Of a DNA stretch of 64,000 bases, positions 1 through 11,642 are shown piece by piece. Position 1 is the first letter of the stretch, and each line of letters opens with the position of its first letter. Position numbers and translations under genes: made by a program. This stretch comes from Pseudisothecium myosuroides (Eukaryota; Streptophyta; Bryopsida; Hypnales; Lembophyllaceae), in NCBI GenBank assembly GCA_951799445.1, contig OX637287.1, forward strand, positions 40,639,724-40,703,723. The letters are read 5' to 3'. Below the pieces are notes generated by a model. The model made no database searches. It was not told where the DNA came from and saw only the letters and a program-made list of their open reading frames with translations.

Positions 1-113
1 AATTTTGTACATTTGAGTACAATGGTACAATTAATTTGAGCCATTCTTACATTTATTAATTTGAGCCATTCGTACATTTATATATTATGCACAAATCTTT
101 GAATGGCTCAAAT
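1..113. repeat. Edge of a dispersed fold-back repeat
   Basis: The first 33 bases are identical to 12806-12838. Positions 73-112 closely match 13183-13219 and 13311-13347 (core ATGCACAAATCTTTGAATGG). The motif ATTTGAGCCATTC occurs twice (near 36 and 60) and is inverted as GAATGGCTCAAAT near 100-112, so the stretch can fold back. It looks like a shortened relative of the element at 12589-13373, cut by the window start. Confidence 0.7.
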
Positions 114-1221
114 TTCTACTTATATCTTTTTATTTTTTTATTTTTTTTTATAAATATACCTCATCATGCTTAACACCCACGAGATTGCATCGAGGCAATT
201 ACGTTGCACAACATGTAAGAATTTCCATCTCACTGGTTGATATATCCCTATGTTTTTTAGTTTGAATTTTTGGGTGACGTTTAAGCTAGATTTTAGTTCA
301 GAGTAGGGCTAGAATTCTGTTTGATACATAGCTACTAGTCCTCAATCCTACTAGAAAGCTAAAATTATTGGCTTTGAGCACGATGGGTAGAACAATCTGG
401 TGACAAAAGTACCCGTACTTCCGCCATGCAACCCATGCTTACAAATTACGATCTACGACAATTGTCCCTAGATCTAGCAGTTACACACCCGCAACTACCT
501 TGCAATTATATGTCTACCATTTTCACTTTTATCTAATTGTTAATCAAACATTAATTCAATTGTTCATAATTTTACAGTTGGTGTTGAATTTTCTACTCCG
601 ATCTTGATCTGCTAGAATTACAATGAATTTGAGAGCTCGAGGTGTGCTGGGATTAGTAACCACTTCTTTAGAAGTAGATTATGACAAGGTAATTAATTTG
701 ATTAGGGTTTTAAATGTGCATAATTTGCATGATAGGTGACATTCTATAGGAGCCAACTTTTGATCAAATCATAGACCATTGTCAACAAGAGGCCTTCAAT
801 TCTAATTTCTCCTTGTATCCTTTCATCTATACATGTAAAAGAGTGTTTAAATGTAGAAAATGATTGGCCAAAAGAATAAGCATAGATGAGTAGTTTTCAT
901 TCATGCAGGGATGATTGATAAGAAGTTTTTTTAGTCTAGTAGTCATGCATGGTAGGAGTTTTCTTCATCACTCTGAGAAAGAGTAAAGTCTTAGAATTGC
1001 TATAGAATGTTATGGAATTGTTGTGATCAAGTGGTGGAGGGACTTGTGTGTTTGGCGACGGTGTCACGGTGTTTGTAACAAGTTGAATGAATCCATCAAT
1101 CAATGTTTGAAAAGATCAAACATGAAGTTGTGATTAATAGCAATGAAGATGTGTATGTTGTTGGATAATCACTGTGCTATGAAATTAATAAAAAGTGGAA
1201 AACTCGTGAAACAAGTGAAAC
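114..1221. other. Intergenic, no gene recognised
   Basis: AT-rich sequence with stops in all frames. I see no exon, RNA gene or element ends here. If the Hsp70-like remnant that follows once had upstream exons, no trace of the ATPase domain could be read. Confidence 0.5.
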
Positions 1222-1696
1222 CGCTCAGACACTGTTGTTTCACGAATTTCGAAGTAGACCTACGGCACAAGGGAATTGATACCTTTTGATTCCTGGTGTT
1301 CATCCCGTGAGTTCACGGATCAAAGAACGTTTTGGACGAGTGTATTCAGAGGACGGATTTGAAGTGTTTGCTCGGAAAGGAGATGCGGTCCCCATTAATG
1401 AGTGTGAAAAAATTAAAGTTTATTTCCCGGTATTCGAATCTCAGACCGATATGGAGGTAGACTTATATTCCACTGATTGCCAGGATGTCACGTATGTTAC
1501 AGACCCAGGCGTACAGTTGGAAGGTGCATTTTCAATAGACATTCGCAGTCAATTAGAACTCGGATTAGAGCATAAAGTGGAAGTGTCCATGTTTTTTGGC
1601 CGCAGCGAGATACAAGTGACTGCTATTGGGCTCAACTTCGACAGTCAGAAGAAAGAGATGCTTCCCGTCAAGTTTGAGAGGCATGCTGTATATTGA
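1222..1696 (+). pseudogene. HSPA12-like Hsp70 C-terminal remnant, frameshifted
   Basis: Read in pieces, this encodes the C-terminal part of an HSPA12-type Hsp70 (atypical Hsp70 family). From about 1222 the frame gives VVSRISK, an in-frame TAG at 1255-1257, then TYGTRELIPFD. At about 1289-1291 the reading must shift by one base to continue as PGVHPVSSR and then about 125 residues to the TGA ending at 1696. The later part shows family landmarks: GDAVPINE, YFPVF, YSTD, YVTDPGV, then FFGRSEIQVTA near the end. There is no ATG and no ATPase domain upstream. The stop plus frameshift argue for a dead fragment. A 3' exon with an unusual splice is possible but would still need the frameshift explained. 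Confidence 0.7.
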
Positions 1697-1839
1697 TGTC
1701 AGCAGATCATACTAATTGCAAGACCTGCACTTTTGCTGGATGCTGTATCTAGCTCATCGAGGATCTAGACATACCAACTACCAAGTCCTGCTACATTTTT
1801 GTTGAGATTTTTTTTGTGTTCAAGAAGGATCAAATTGTA

Positions 1840-2060
1840 CAGCTAGCTGTTTTATCATGCGACCAAATATAATAATACATAAAAACATGTATAGTACGAT
1901 AATGCAATATATAATAGCTCCTGAAGCGTTCTCTGCTTCGATTTATATTATTCGTGTCAATGTTTCTGAAAGCACAAATGTTCAGGATTTGATGATTTGT
2001 TGAGTCGTTGGTTCAATGGAATGGCCGTCTTGGTCGTAGCTTCTGAATTCATACGAATAG
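1840..2060 (+). repeat. Diverged duplicate, copy 1
   Basis: It shares an ordered series of short matches with 3360-3700: TTTTATCATGC / ACCAAATATAATAAT / AGGATTTGATGA / GTAGCTTCTGAATTCAT against TTTCATCATGC / ACCAAATATGATAAT / AAGATTTGATGA / ATAGCTCCGGAATCCAT. Similarity resumes at 2680-2740 (GTCGAATCGCCGACTTC). This indicates an old tandem duplication downstream of the Hsp70 remnant. Confidence 0.45.
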
Positions 2061-3359
2061 GAATGATGCAAAACCCCCGATTCAGGATTCAGAGTAGGAA
2101 GAAATGCTACATTCTATATGTTGCATGGTTTCAGCAAAACTGACATCGAGTTATGTGGTCTGACTTGCTATTCCTCCTGTCGATTTGACATGTCAAGAAA
2201 CGTACGAGCTAATTTGTATCACCTCTATGTGTCAATGATTCACTGCGGGTAGGAAAATCATGAATTCATGAAATTTCGTTTTGGAAATAGGTTTCGAATG
2301 CAATGTTGGTCTCAGAATGGCGCTTACTTTCAATTACAATTTCCTGCTTAAGGCAAAGGTCGCAAGGAGTATGCAGAGGTATCTGTACTTCGGTGGCTGC
2401 AATTAAGCATTGCATCAGTGAGATAACATTTGAACATCGGAAAATAGAGGCTGCAACTGGAGGAGCAACGCCTCTTAGTACGATCAGCCGTACTTAATCA
2501 TCAATTTTTAGCATACAAATTACAGTACTTACAGATCTTGAGTATTGTTTCTTATTGAATTTCCTCCAATCAATAAAATGCAATGTTCAAATAAACTGGA
2601 TGGCCAGACGTCATACTCTCCTACAGGAATAGTGGAATACCCGAAGGCGGCTTGCCTTTCAATTGTCCTTCCTCGACAGTCGAATCGCCGACTTCGCGTT
2701 TCCATTGCACGAATCATAATTAGTTCTTGTGTTTGTCAATTGATTACACCAATTGATAAATGTTAACCCCACCACCGTAGCCATAATCACCAGGTAGCTA
2801 GCATCTATGCTATCATAAAAAATCTTGCACTTCAGTACGCTACGCACCCGCCGTCAGTCTGGGTGAGCATCAAACAACATTCAATATCGGCAGTTCAGTG
2901 GTTCTGTCCAGAAATTTTAAAAATTCTACCTATGAATAAGTCGCTTTATAGAGCCATCATGGCGGCGTTATTGAGTTCGTCAATTGAGATACAATGACAA
3001 GCACGTCAGCTTGTGGAGAGCGAGTTACTTCCTTTTTCGAATAACGTATTGAGCACCGTCGGTTGCATGAAATAAGATTATTTACGTATGACCGGGTCAA
3101 GCGGTTCAAGCCTTGTAAACTGTAATTCCCGTTCCAATTGAGATTACGAGTGCACCAGCATTTCTTACATAAGTTGATCATTACAATTGCTAGATTTGCA
3201 TGTATATGTTACTCGGGGCTGTATTTTGTTCAAACTTGTGCGTTTGAGGAAGTTCTAGAGGAACTGTCTTGCAACCTTTTGGAGAGATTTGTTTTTAAAA
3301 AAAAATCGTTTTTAAAAAAAAATTCTAGAGGGTGTGCGACCATGTTCAGATCTTCGTAA

Positions 3360-3700
3360 GGCTGTTTCATCATGCTAAGCTTACCAAATATGATAATGCA
3401 ATCTTTCCTGTCCCGAGTAACAACTGTGGAGATTTGTTGCTGTGTGCATAGGATCTACTTGGATATTGATACCACTGAACCTATGTAAGGGATCACTGAG
3501 ACTGATCAAATTTAGGAATTTTAAAGAGAACCATTTGATTGCTCTCGGGTCATGCTGTCGATTGATGTTCATGAATGCTCATCAAGATTTGATGAATAGC
3601 TCAGTTGTCGGTGCAATTTGAAGTCCTGACGTGCGTTCTTGTTCATAGCTCCGGAATCCATGTGAGTAGGAAGGCGAATCGCCGACTTCCATTTCCATTG
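3360..3700 (+). repeat. Diverged duplicate, copy 2
   Basis: Second copy of the segment at 1840-2060, in the same orientation and order. The part at 3676-3700 (GCGAATCGCCGACTTCC) matches 2680-2700, so the copy has lost about 600 bp relative to the first. Confidence 0.45.
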
Positions 3701-4479
3701 TTCATATCATGATCACCACTGTTTGTCACCTAATTTTCATAGCGCCACTGGTGCTTTAGCGAAATTGGATCCTGCAAATTGATTCTGATGGAAGGCCTCA
3801 ACTCCATTACAGTTTTCGTGAATGTTAATTACATACTGAACTAAAATTGCCACTATGATCTAACCCTAATCGAGTTCCAAGGTCCAATTTCGTATGATAT
3901 CAAATATTGGACGAGATAACGAGGCTCGAGAGCAAATACAATGCCTGGCGGTTCTACTCAATCAAGAGCGTCCAAATCTGTTATTATTGGTTGATCACAG
4001 GGCTTAGGATGTAAGAAGGGGACAAGTCTCCACACTAACAAAGGAGGCATTTCGTTCTACACGAATGACTTGCCTCCTGTAACCAATGCATGAAGAGAGA
4101 ATCTGAAAAGAAAGAACAATACAGTACATTCACATTGTAATGCGGATATACATGTTATGTACAGAATTTGATCAAAATGAGGTTACAAAATGGCTCAAGT
4201 CCCATTTCCACTGCAACCACAAGGTTAGATATCCTGAAAGCGCAAACTATTGAGATCCATGTTCATCTCAGAACACATTGAACTTTAAGCATCAAAAAAC
4301 CGACAAAGGTAGCAATGCAGAGAGCTATACAATACTTATGTATGCCGTATCATATGCACATGCCCAAAATTAGATCTCCATGCATGTTCTCACCACAGTG
4401 GCTTGAAGGGTTGGAGTGTGGCGAATGTTGACAGCTAGATGACGGCCCTCCTTCTCCCGAGAAGCTAGAAGCTAGCTCG

Positions 4480-6404
4480 TCAACACTCACTGTAATCACA
4501 AATCTTCCTCAAGAATACTCGGCATTTTATGACGGTGCTCTTCACTTGAAAACCAGGCCTCAGCATGAGCGCTACTGCTGTAGGCATTATGTCGTTATCC
4601 GCATCCATGACCACAGAGTCATGGTATCGTTTGTCATAGGGTTCCCCATAACCCGTGATCCTCAAAATCCTGGCAGGAGGGTCAAAAGAGAATGAGAGTT
4701 TATGAAGCAAGTAAACTGCTTTTGCGAGATCTAAGAAGTTAAGATTCAGCTTGCTCTCTTCTCCACCATCACCCAACAGGCTAAGCATCTCCACAAACCA
4801 AAAATGAGGAACCTCGATCAAGTGTGGCGGAAACACAAGTGAAGACATCCTCGCACAGAATCGTTCGAATAAGTCGCACTCCTTGAAATAAAGTAGCGAC
4901 GGGACACGTTTCTTCTCCTGAAAGATTTGGAAGCACTCGAGTCTGTGTTTTTGGAAATCCAAGGGTGATGCCTGTTCCTGGCCTGTGCCAAAGAAGGCAT
5001 GCTCAAAACCCTGGAACATTTGCTCGCAGATCCAGTGTCCCCAAATATGTTTCATCTTGTCAGGCTTTGAGAAATCTCTGGACCAAATAGATCTGATCGG
5101 GAGTTCCAATCCACTCACACCTGCATATTTATTCAGATATTTCGCCAATCTATCTGTTGCTCTGTCGACACTGTGACAAGCTGTCTTCAACAAGGCTAGG
5201 TTATCGTGGTCATTAGCAGTAAACTCACTTTTCAAAGAGTTTTGCCGCAAGCTCTGCACAAATAACGCAAGTTCACGCTTCAATGTCTCGCTAAGGGAAA
5301 CCTGCAGCATTCTTGCAATGGTTGTTTCCATTTCCTGAATTACATCATTGAGCCGATGCACTTCGCGATCTTTAGCTTGGGCGGCATCCTGGATACGACG
5401 AAGTTCACCTTCAAGACCCTCCTTCTTCGCATTCAAATCCTTCAACCTGGTTTCTAGTTTCCTGATTAATGCATTGTTTTGCGCTTGCATCATCTGAACA
5501 GCCTTTCTACTATCCTGCAGTTTTGACTCAACGGCAGTTAGACTGCCCTTCGTTCTCGTGACTTCAGCTGAAGCCTCTGAAAAGTCTTTAGAAATCTTCA
5601 TCAGGGACGACGATAGCTCCAATACTCTCTGTTCATGATCTCGCTTTAACGTAGCCATTTCGGACTTGTAAGATGCATTCATATCGGCCAACTCCTGAGA
5701 CGCTTTGAACATGATGTGCGCGTTGCTTTCTTCAAGAAAACGAACAACATCGATCACGCAGAAGCTGCGTCTTGCACTCTGCAGCAGGTTCTCTTCGTCC
5801 ACTGCAGGAGGTCTATCTGTCTGAAGATACTCGAAGAAATCCGTGAAATTTCTACTGAGCATCGAATTGCTAGAAGATGCGCTCCAGGCAGGCTCAATTT
5901 CCTCAGCTGCGTCCATATGCGACTTGCTATTTTTCTGTCAACAAGCCATTGCAAGATTTATAAACCTAATTGTCTGATGCTTCAAGAAATTAGTGCAGAC
6001 CAGTACACATCTAGTAATCGAATTAGACATAATTAACTTTACGTGAACCTCATAATAACAATTTGTTCTAATAACCCATCAAATCTTCATGATTAACAGT
6101 ATTCATGAATCACAAAACATGCACAAATACATATTCGAAAGGAACACCTCAAGAATTAAGCTAAAATTGATTGCCCCTTGAGTTCAATTTTTCTTGCTTT
6201 GCTACTTTTCCAGAGGTAGTTAGTTGGAAAGACACGGAAAGAATCACGTGCTTTTGAATCTACTGATTTCCTGCTTCTCATTTTCTCAATACGTACCTCA
6301 ACATCGGCAGAGCTGCGGTTGATGGGAAAGGCGATGGCAGGGTCGCCCAGTTGAGCAGCATTCCTCGTCGCATTGACATCATTGGAAAAGGGCCGGATTT
6401 CCAT
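4480..6404 (-). CDS. GIL1/IRKI-like coiled-coil protein (DUF641 family)
   Basis: Proposed exons 6297-6404 and 4480-5934, giving 520 residues. The large exon alone, from its own ATG at 5916, encodes 478. The first exon (MEIRPFSNDV...) ends at a GTACGT donor. The acceptor at 5935-5938 (ACAG) keeps the frame and adds six codons before the internal ATG. The middle part, about residues 110-260, is a long charged coiled coil. The C-terminal third carries the plant GIL1/IRKI domain: LAKAVYLLHKLSFSFDP, then YHDSVV, and the closing ALMLRPGFQVKSTVI with hydrophobic strands. Arabidopsis relatives act in light-dependent gravitropism (GIL1) and interact with a receptor kinase (IRKI), but the molecular role is poorly defined. 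The domain call is fairly sure; the small first exon is inference. Confidence 0.75.
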
Positions 6405-7137
6405 TTCGTGCTTCTTCCGAGAACAACGTCACAAAGCTGATACAGGCAGCCAAATTCTCGTCTTGCTCGTGATACTCGTCTTGCTAAGAAGTCTAAATGT
6501 TCAACCAGTCTACTGTAGTAACTGCAGTGGATCTGAAGCTTGATGTGCAAAGCTCAATCTAGTACTGTGCCAAGAATTCCAAACCTAGCCACAACGAAAG
6601 TTATATTACCAAACGATGATCTCAATCCAAAGAAGCTTCTATAAGTCAGACACTAGAAAATTGAGTGTAGGGTGCTCTCAAGCAAGCAAAGCTCTCGGCA
6701 AGGTGAAGAGCATGGCTACGGAGTTGCGCAGTCTTGTTAGTATTGTAACTAATCTATAAAGTCCAAGACATTTGGCTGAAATATTTTATATACTCAGTTC
6801 AAATTGCTAATCAATGCTTGGAAGTGGCAGGAAGGTAACCCGGCCTGTATCCTAACCCAAAGCAGGTTTGAATAGCACGTCCTTGCTGAATTACAGTGCC
6901 TACCCATGGAGCAAAATTAGATTCTAACAAGTGGCATGCATGTAAGGTAGGTCCCTACCTAAGTAATGACCCATGTGAAAAGCTTGAGGCCGGCATGTAA
7001 TATTGCAATTGCGGCTCCAGCAGCTACGACAATTAATTGAAGTGCTTCATTCAGGATACATCTGGAATGTGTACTAATCGACACTAAAGACATATGGGAG
7101 GCAACCCACTCCTGATCACACACAAATTCTGGCAATG
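6405..7137. other. Upstream region of the GIL1/IRKI-like gene
   Basis: Probable 5' untranslated region and promoter of the minus-strand gene to the left. No further exon, TATA box I would trust, or repeat was recognised. Confidence 0.4.
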
Positions 7138-7551
7138 TAAGGTAGAAGGCTCATAAACCGACCATTTAAGGTCTGGTCCGCCTTTTTCATGTATTTCCTT
7201 GGATGGAAATATTTTTAGCTCATTTTTCAGACATAGAGAAGTTGATGAGGAATCTAACCCAAGTCGTTTCGTATTTTTCCGAGCATTTTTGAATTACTTA
7301 TGAATTTTCAAATGAGTTGGGTCATAGGTCCCTATTTGTGACCCTAGGTCTTTCATAAATGGTTCACTTGCAATTCTAAATAAAAATGGGGAAAGCAAAG
7401 AGAGTGATTGGCTCTTGCAATTAATAAGTCTTTTTTCTTGGGTTCATTCAATGACTATAGTAGTCGATTTCAGAACCAACTCATGTCCATTTCAGAGTCC
7501 TTTGTAGGGGCCATTCTTAATGCCCGAACTGTTCTTGAACCTTCTACCTTA
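7138..7551. mobile_element. Short TIR element, TAAGGTA group (~414 bp)
   Basis: The ends are inverted: TAAGGTAGAAGGCTCA on the left and TTGAACCTTCTACCTTA on the right, 15 of 16 matching. There is no coding capacity. The TA at each outer edge could be the target duplication, as in Tc1/mariner-type (Stowaway-like) elements. This is one of several in the window with the same outermost bases. Confidence 0.6.
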
Positions 7552-7738
7552 TAGTGGAAACACCCAAAACCGTCAATATAAGCAACTCAGCAAAGTTGGA
7601 GGCACCTGTTCCTAAAAATAATATTTTAGAAGTATTAGCAAGTGAAAATCATGATAATTCAGAAAAAAAATAGATTTTTTGGATGTGGTATGTAATTTCT
7701 ATGATTTTTCAAAGTGCCAGCTCCCTAGACTACTAAAA

Positions 7739-8180
7739 CTATCACATAGGTGGACCCTAAACCAAAATTTGCAAAAATCAACAATCATTGAACTGCACCC
7801 TAAACCAAAATCACATAGGTGGATCCTACACCAAAATCTAGAAAAATCAGTAATCAACGAGTGAGCAAATCAAAGTTCAGTATGTATCCTTCAAATGTAT
7901 CATCAAATCAAAGTTAATCCCTAAAGTACCAAAGTCCCCTCAACCAAAATCCCATAGGTGGACCCTACACCGAAATCTAGAAAAATCAGTAATCAACGAT
8001 TCAGCAAATCAAAGTTCATAATGTATCCTTCAAGTATATCATCAAATCAAAGTTAATCTCTAAAGTACCAAAGTCCCCTCAAAGGACGAGTTAGCAAATC
8101 AAAGTTGAGCTGTATATATCCTTCAAATGTATCATCAAATCAAAGTTAATCCCTAAAGTACCAAAGTCCCCTCAAAGGAC
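7739..8180 (+). repeat. Tandem array, ~138 bp unit
   Basis: A partial unit (7739-7804) is followed by full units at 7805-7942 and 7943-8083 and a partial unit at about 8089-8180. Unit landmarks are CACATAGGTGGACCCTA, AATCAGTAATCAACGA, AGCAAATCAAAGTT and TTAATCCCTAAAGTACCAAA. The last landmark resembles the TTAA-type inverted end of the element that begins at 8146, so the array seems to be amplification of that end plus flank. Confidence 0.75.
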
Positions 8181-9062
8181 ACTTGGGATTTTGGGTAGGC
8201 TTATGTAACCTCAAATTTTGACCTAATTTTTTGAAATTTTTTTGAAGATAGAGAATCACATTAGTTTTCTAAAATATATATATATTTTTTCAAGCGGTGC
8301 CTAAGAACAAAAGTTATACCATCCAAAGTCTCAAAAGCAGTTTGCCGAGTAGAACAAAAAAAAAAAAAAAAAAAAATTATTTTTAATTTTTTTTTTGAAA
8401 GATTATATTTTTGGCTACATTTGAATCTTTGATTCATTCTATTTGGACTGTTAATGAGAAAATTATGGACAATCATGTTTTTTAGGCAATCTACGCATCT
8501 TCTTAAAAAAAACCTTATAAATTTAATTTTTAATGTTTTTTTTTTTTAAATCAATTTTTTTTTGATAGGGTCAAGTTTGTTTGCAAGAAGAGTCTCACCG
8601 TTGGGATTATGATGTTTCAATTCCATCTTAGAGCTATTAATAATTTAGTGTTTTGTTCAATCTCGGACCTACTTCTACTTAACAATTTTTTTATATGATA
8701 AAATCAAGTTTTGATATTCTAAAAAAAATTCCCAACCCTCAACTCAAATTTTCAGCATAAAAAATTTAAATTTATGGTCCTTAGTGCAAAAAAATTCCAC
8801 AAATGGCAATCAAAGTCATCTGAAATTGCATGCCAAAGTTCAAAATTTATTTTTTTTCCAACTCTGAATGCGAATATCTTCCAATTTGTACAGTCGAACT
8901 TCATGAAAATTTTACCACATGATTTGAGACAAGTTAAGTACAAGATCCTTTGGTTAGATTCTAAAAAGAAAAAATTGTTTTGTTTCTTGAATGATTGCAG
9001 CGGAAATGGCAATTTTCAGTGGTTCTAGAGCCAAAAAATGCCTTGGTATTTTAGAGGTTTAA
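8146..9062 (+). mobile_element. Decayed TTAA element, ~0.9 kb family (F1)
   Basis: Left end TTAATCCCTAAAGTACC, right end CCTTGGTATTTTAGAGGTTTAA, both decayed from the ends seen at 58613-59554. Internal sequence matches that copy in order: AAGCGGTGCC / AAAGTTAT, then GATTCATTCTATTTGGA, ATTATGGACAATC and GCATCTTCTT, then CCGTTGGGATTA and CTACTTCTACTTAACAATTTTTTTA. No protein is encoded. It carries a long A-run near 8357-8378. Confidence 0.65.
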
Positions 9063-10138
9063 CATTTGAAGGACACATCAAGTGGTAGTTTAGGATACAA
9101 AAATGGGAACAAGGACACTTTTTAATGTTTCTACCTTAGGCTATTTTCTTTCCGTGCAGGAAAAGATGAACAATGATTAATTACGGCATGGTTCTAGGCA
9201 CAGTTGTGGTGCATTATGATTGCCTAGAAGACTCTCAAAAATGCAACCAACCTTTGGTCAATTTTGTTTTCAGCCCAATCATGGTTGGAAATAGCAAGCC
9301 CTACATCATTGATATGGGAGAAATAAAATCTTTTGCTGAAAAATTCATCATAATTTTGTTTTGAAAAAAAAATTGGAAAATTATAGCCTATACTACATTT
9401 TTGCATACATGAAAATTTCTTCACTGAAGAAACCCGCCCTACAGATACGAGTAACTACTGAAGTGATCAGGAATAGGTTGCCTACCATTACTTATAGATA
9501 GCCACCTCTATGACTTGCAAGATGCTAACCCCGTCCCACAAAGTAGACCATACAGGGTGAATTAACCCCTAGGAAAATGCAATAATTTTTTATTTTCACA
9601 CATGATAAAATTTACAAATTTTGACTTCATACTTACAATCAAAGGCCTCAAGTTAGCTATACAAAATAATATAATTAGGTTGTCCTACACTAATTTCTCA
9701 ACATTTGATACTACATAAATATTTTTAGTCATTGTACAAGAATGCACTACTTTTTAATTAGATATTCATTGTTGTAAATGATTGGGACTCATGAACCACC
9801 ATATGTACAAATGGAAATATTTTTAGAAATATTTGTTGACTTTGATGGCTTGTAAAGTATTTTTCTTGATGTAAGGCAACCTAATTGTAAAGTCAACCTA
9901 AGGTCACTATTTTTTGTAGGAAAAATAAAGAACATAGATTTAACACAATACAAAATAGGGGGCACTTTTTACAATTGCCTTGCATTCACCATGCATGGCC
10001 TAGGCTTCATGGGATGGATTTAGTGTCCTGCCAACTAAGTGTCTACAATTGTAATATAAGTAATTTAGGATATCATGAATTCGTATCCTGAGATATATAT
10101 TCTTCTTCATGCTCCCGTGTATTGCACAATCAAACCTC
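9063..10138. other. Intergenic, no gene recognised
   Basis: AT-rich. The open frame near 9173-9364 has no family resemblance. I could not delimit an element here, although ATTAACCCCTAGG at 9558 resembles a TTAA element end with no partner found. Confidence 0.4.
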
Positions 10139-10778
10139 TTAACCCCTAAATGCCCAAGGCCTGTTTTGAGCCTCTTGGAATTTGCTCTAAATTGAACAAA
10201 AATCCAACATTTTGATAAGTTGAATTTTTTTTTTGAATTGTAACCGTAAAAATTCAAACTAGACATGTTAGAGATCACATAGGAAAAGAATACACAACAA
10301 TATCATTTAAGGATTGAAAGATTATAATGTTTGATCATTAGGGTGTTAAAACTATGAAAATCTTTGAGCTCTCTTTTTGCATGTCAAATCTAAAAAGTTC
10401 AAGACCAAAAAATATGAGGTTGAAGGACCTAACAAATATAACCCCAATCAATTTATGACTTCTCAAAATCTACTCTACAATTTTTAAAATGAACTTATAG
10501 TGTGATTTTTTCTCTAAGATCTAGTGTATTTGAGGCTCATTTCCAAGAGCCTCAACACTACAAAAAGTCAAGATTGCAATGGACACCCGTGCTCAAAATC
10601 TTGAATTGGAAAATCATAATCATTCATTTTCAAAATCGTATTTTTGATGCTAAAACCAGACTTTCAAAAGTATCTTTCAAAAGTACAAACTACTAAATAT
10701 AGCAATTTGATAAGGTTTTATTTAACTTCAAAGTTTCTTTGACACCACATTTGGGTGCCTTGGACATTTAGGAATTAA
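10139..10778 (+). mobile_element. TTAA element, ~0.65 kb family (F2), copy 1
   Basis: Left end TTAACCCCTAAATGCCCAAG; right end CTTGGACATTTAGGAATTAA; the inverted ends match at most positions. The interior is shared with 10986-11642 and 46553-47209: CAACATTTTGATAAGTT, AACTAGACATGTTAGAGATC, GATTATAATGTTTGATCAT, AAGTCAAGATTGCAATGGAC. Non-coding. Its right TTAA is also the left TTAA of the next element. Confidence 0.8.
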
Positions 10779-10989
10779 CCTAGGAACAATGGATGGTCAC
10801 CATGCCATGGAAATCATCCTTTTTTGTATCCTATAAATCATTTGCTTAAAAAACAAGCAAAAGCACTCATTGGAGGTCAAATTATGGTGCAAAGCCCTCT
10901 CCTTGTCACACAAAATTCTAAAGATGAAAAAATGCACTTATGTCTTATATAGAAGGATCCTTTGTCATTTAGCAATGTTACAGGGTTAA
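10775..10989 (+). mobile_element. TTAA element, ~0.22 kb family (F4), copy 1
   Basis: It lies between TTAA at 10775-10778 and TTAA at 10986-10989. The interior matches the element at 61833-62061 in order: GGATGGTCACC versus GACTGGTGACC, GGAAATCATCC, CATTGGAGGTCAA versus CATTGGAAGTCAA, then TTTGTCATTTAGCA versus TCTGTCATTCATTG. The left end has decayed to TTAACCTAGG; the right end is ACAGGGTTAA. Confidence 0.65.
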
Positions 10990-11642
10990 CCCCAAAATGA
11001 CCCTGAAATTTCCTAAGCTTCTAAAAAATTGCTCTAAATTGAACAAAAAGACAACATTTTGATAAGTTGTATCAATTCTTTTTGAATTGTAACTGTATAA
11101 ACTCAAACTAGACATGTTAGAGATCACATTAGAAAAGAAAACACAACAATATCTCTTATGGATTGAAAGATTATAATGTTTGATCATGAGGGTGTTAAAA
11201 CTGTGAAAGTGATTTGAAGTCTTTCAATCCTCTTTTCACATGTCAAATCTAAAAATTTGGTCACAAAAAAATATGAGGTTAAAGAACCTGACATGCATAA
11301 CTCCAATCAATTTATGACTTCTCAAAATCTACTCTACAATTTTTTAAATGAATTTCTAATGTGATCATTTTTTTCTCAAAGATCAAGTGTATTTGAGGCT
11401 CATTCCCAAGAGCCCTCAACACTACAAAAAGTCAAGATTGCAATGGACACCCGTGCACAAAATCTTGAATAGAAAAATCATAATCAATCATTTTCAAAAT
11501 CAGATTTTTGAAACTAAACCTAAACTTCAAAAAGAATTTTTCAAAAATATAAACTACTAAAAATAGTAATTTGGTAAGGTATTATTTAACTTCAAAAATT
11601 TGTTGAAGACACATTCTATCCTCAGGGTCATTTTGGAGTTAA
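10986..11642 (+). mobile_element. TTAA element, ~0.65 kb family (F2), copy 2
   Basis: Left end TTAACCCCAAAATGACCCTG and right end CAGGGTCATTTTGGAGTTAA match at 19 of 20 positions, the clearest ends of this family. The interior is shared with copy 1 and with 46553-47209. Non-coding. Its left TTAA is shared with the preceding element. Confidence 0.85.

Larger units (their letters stand above)
1697..4479. other. Intergenic with old internal duplication
   Basis: No convincing gene. Short open frames here have no recognisable domains. The stretch contains two diverged related segments (about 1840-2060 and 3360-3700, listed separately). The block 3290-3330 holds two A-rich runs in tandem. The last part, 4080-4479, is probably the 3' untranslated region of the minus-strand GIL1/IRKI-like gene. 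Confidence 0.5.

Noticed and set aside
7739..8180. Possible CRISPR-like array
   Set aside because: Units are adjacent, about 138 bases, without unique spacers, in a plant nuclear genome; a plain tandem repeat.
8756..9062. Possible transposase in the F1 elements
   Set aside because: All frames of the three F1 copies are short, A/T-driven and inconsistent between copies; no DDE motif visible.
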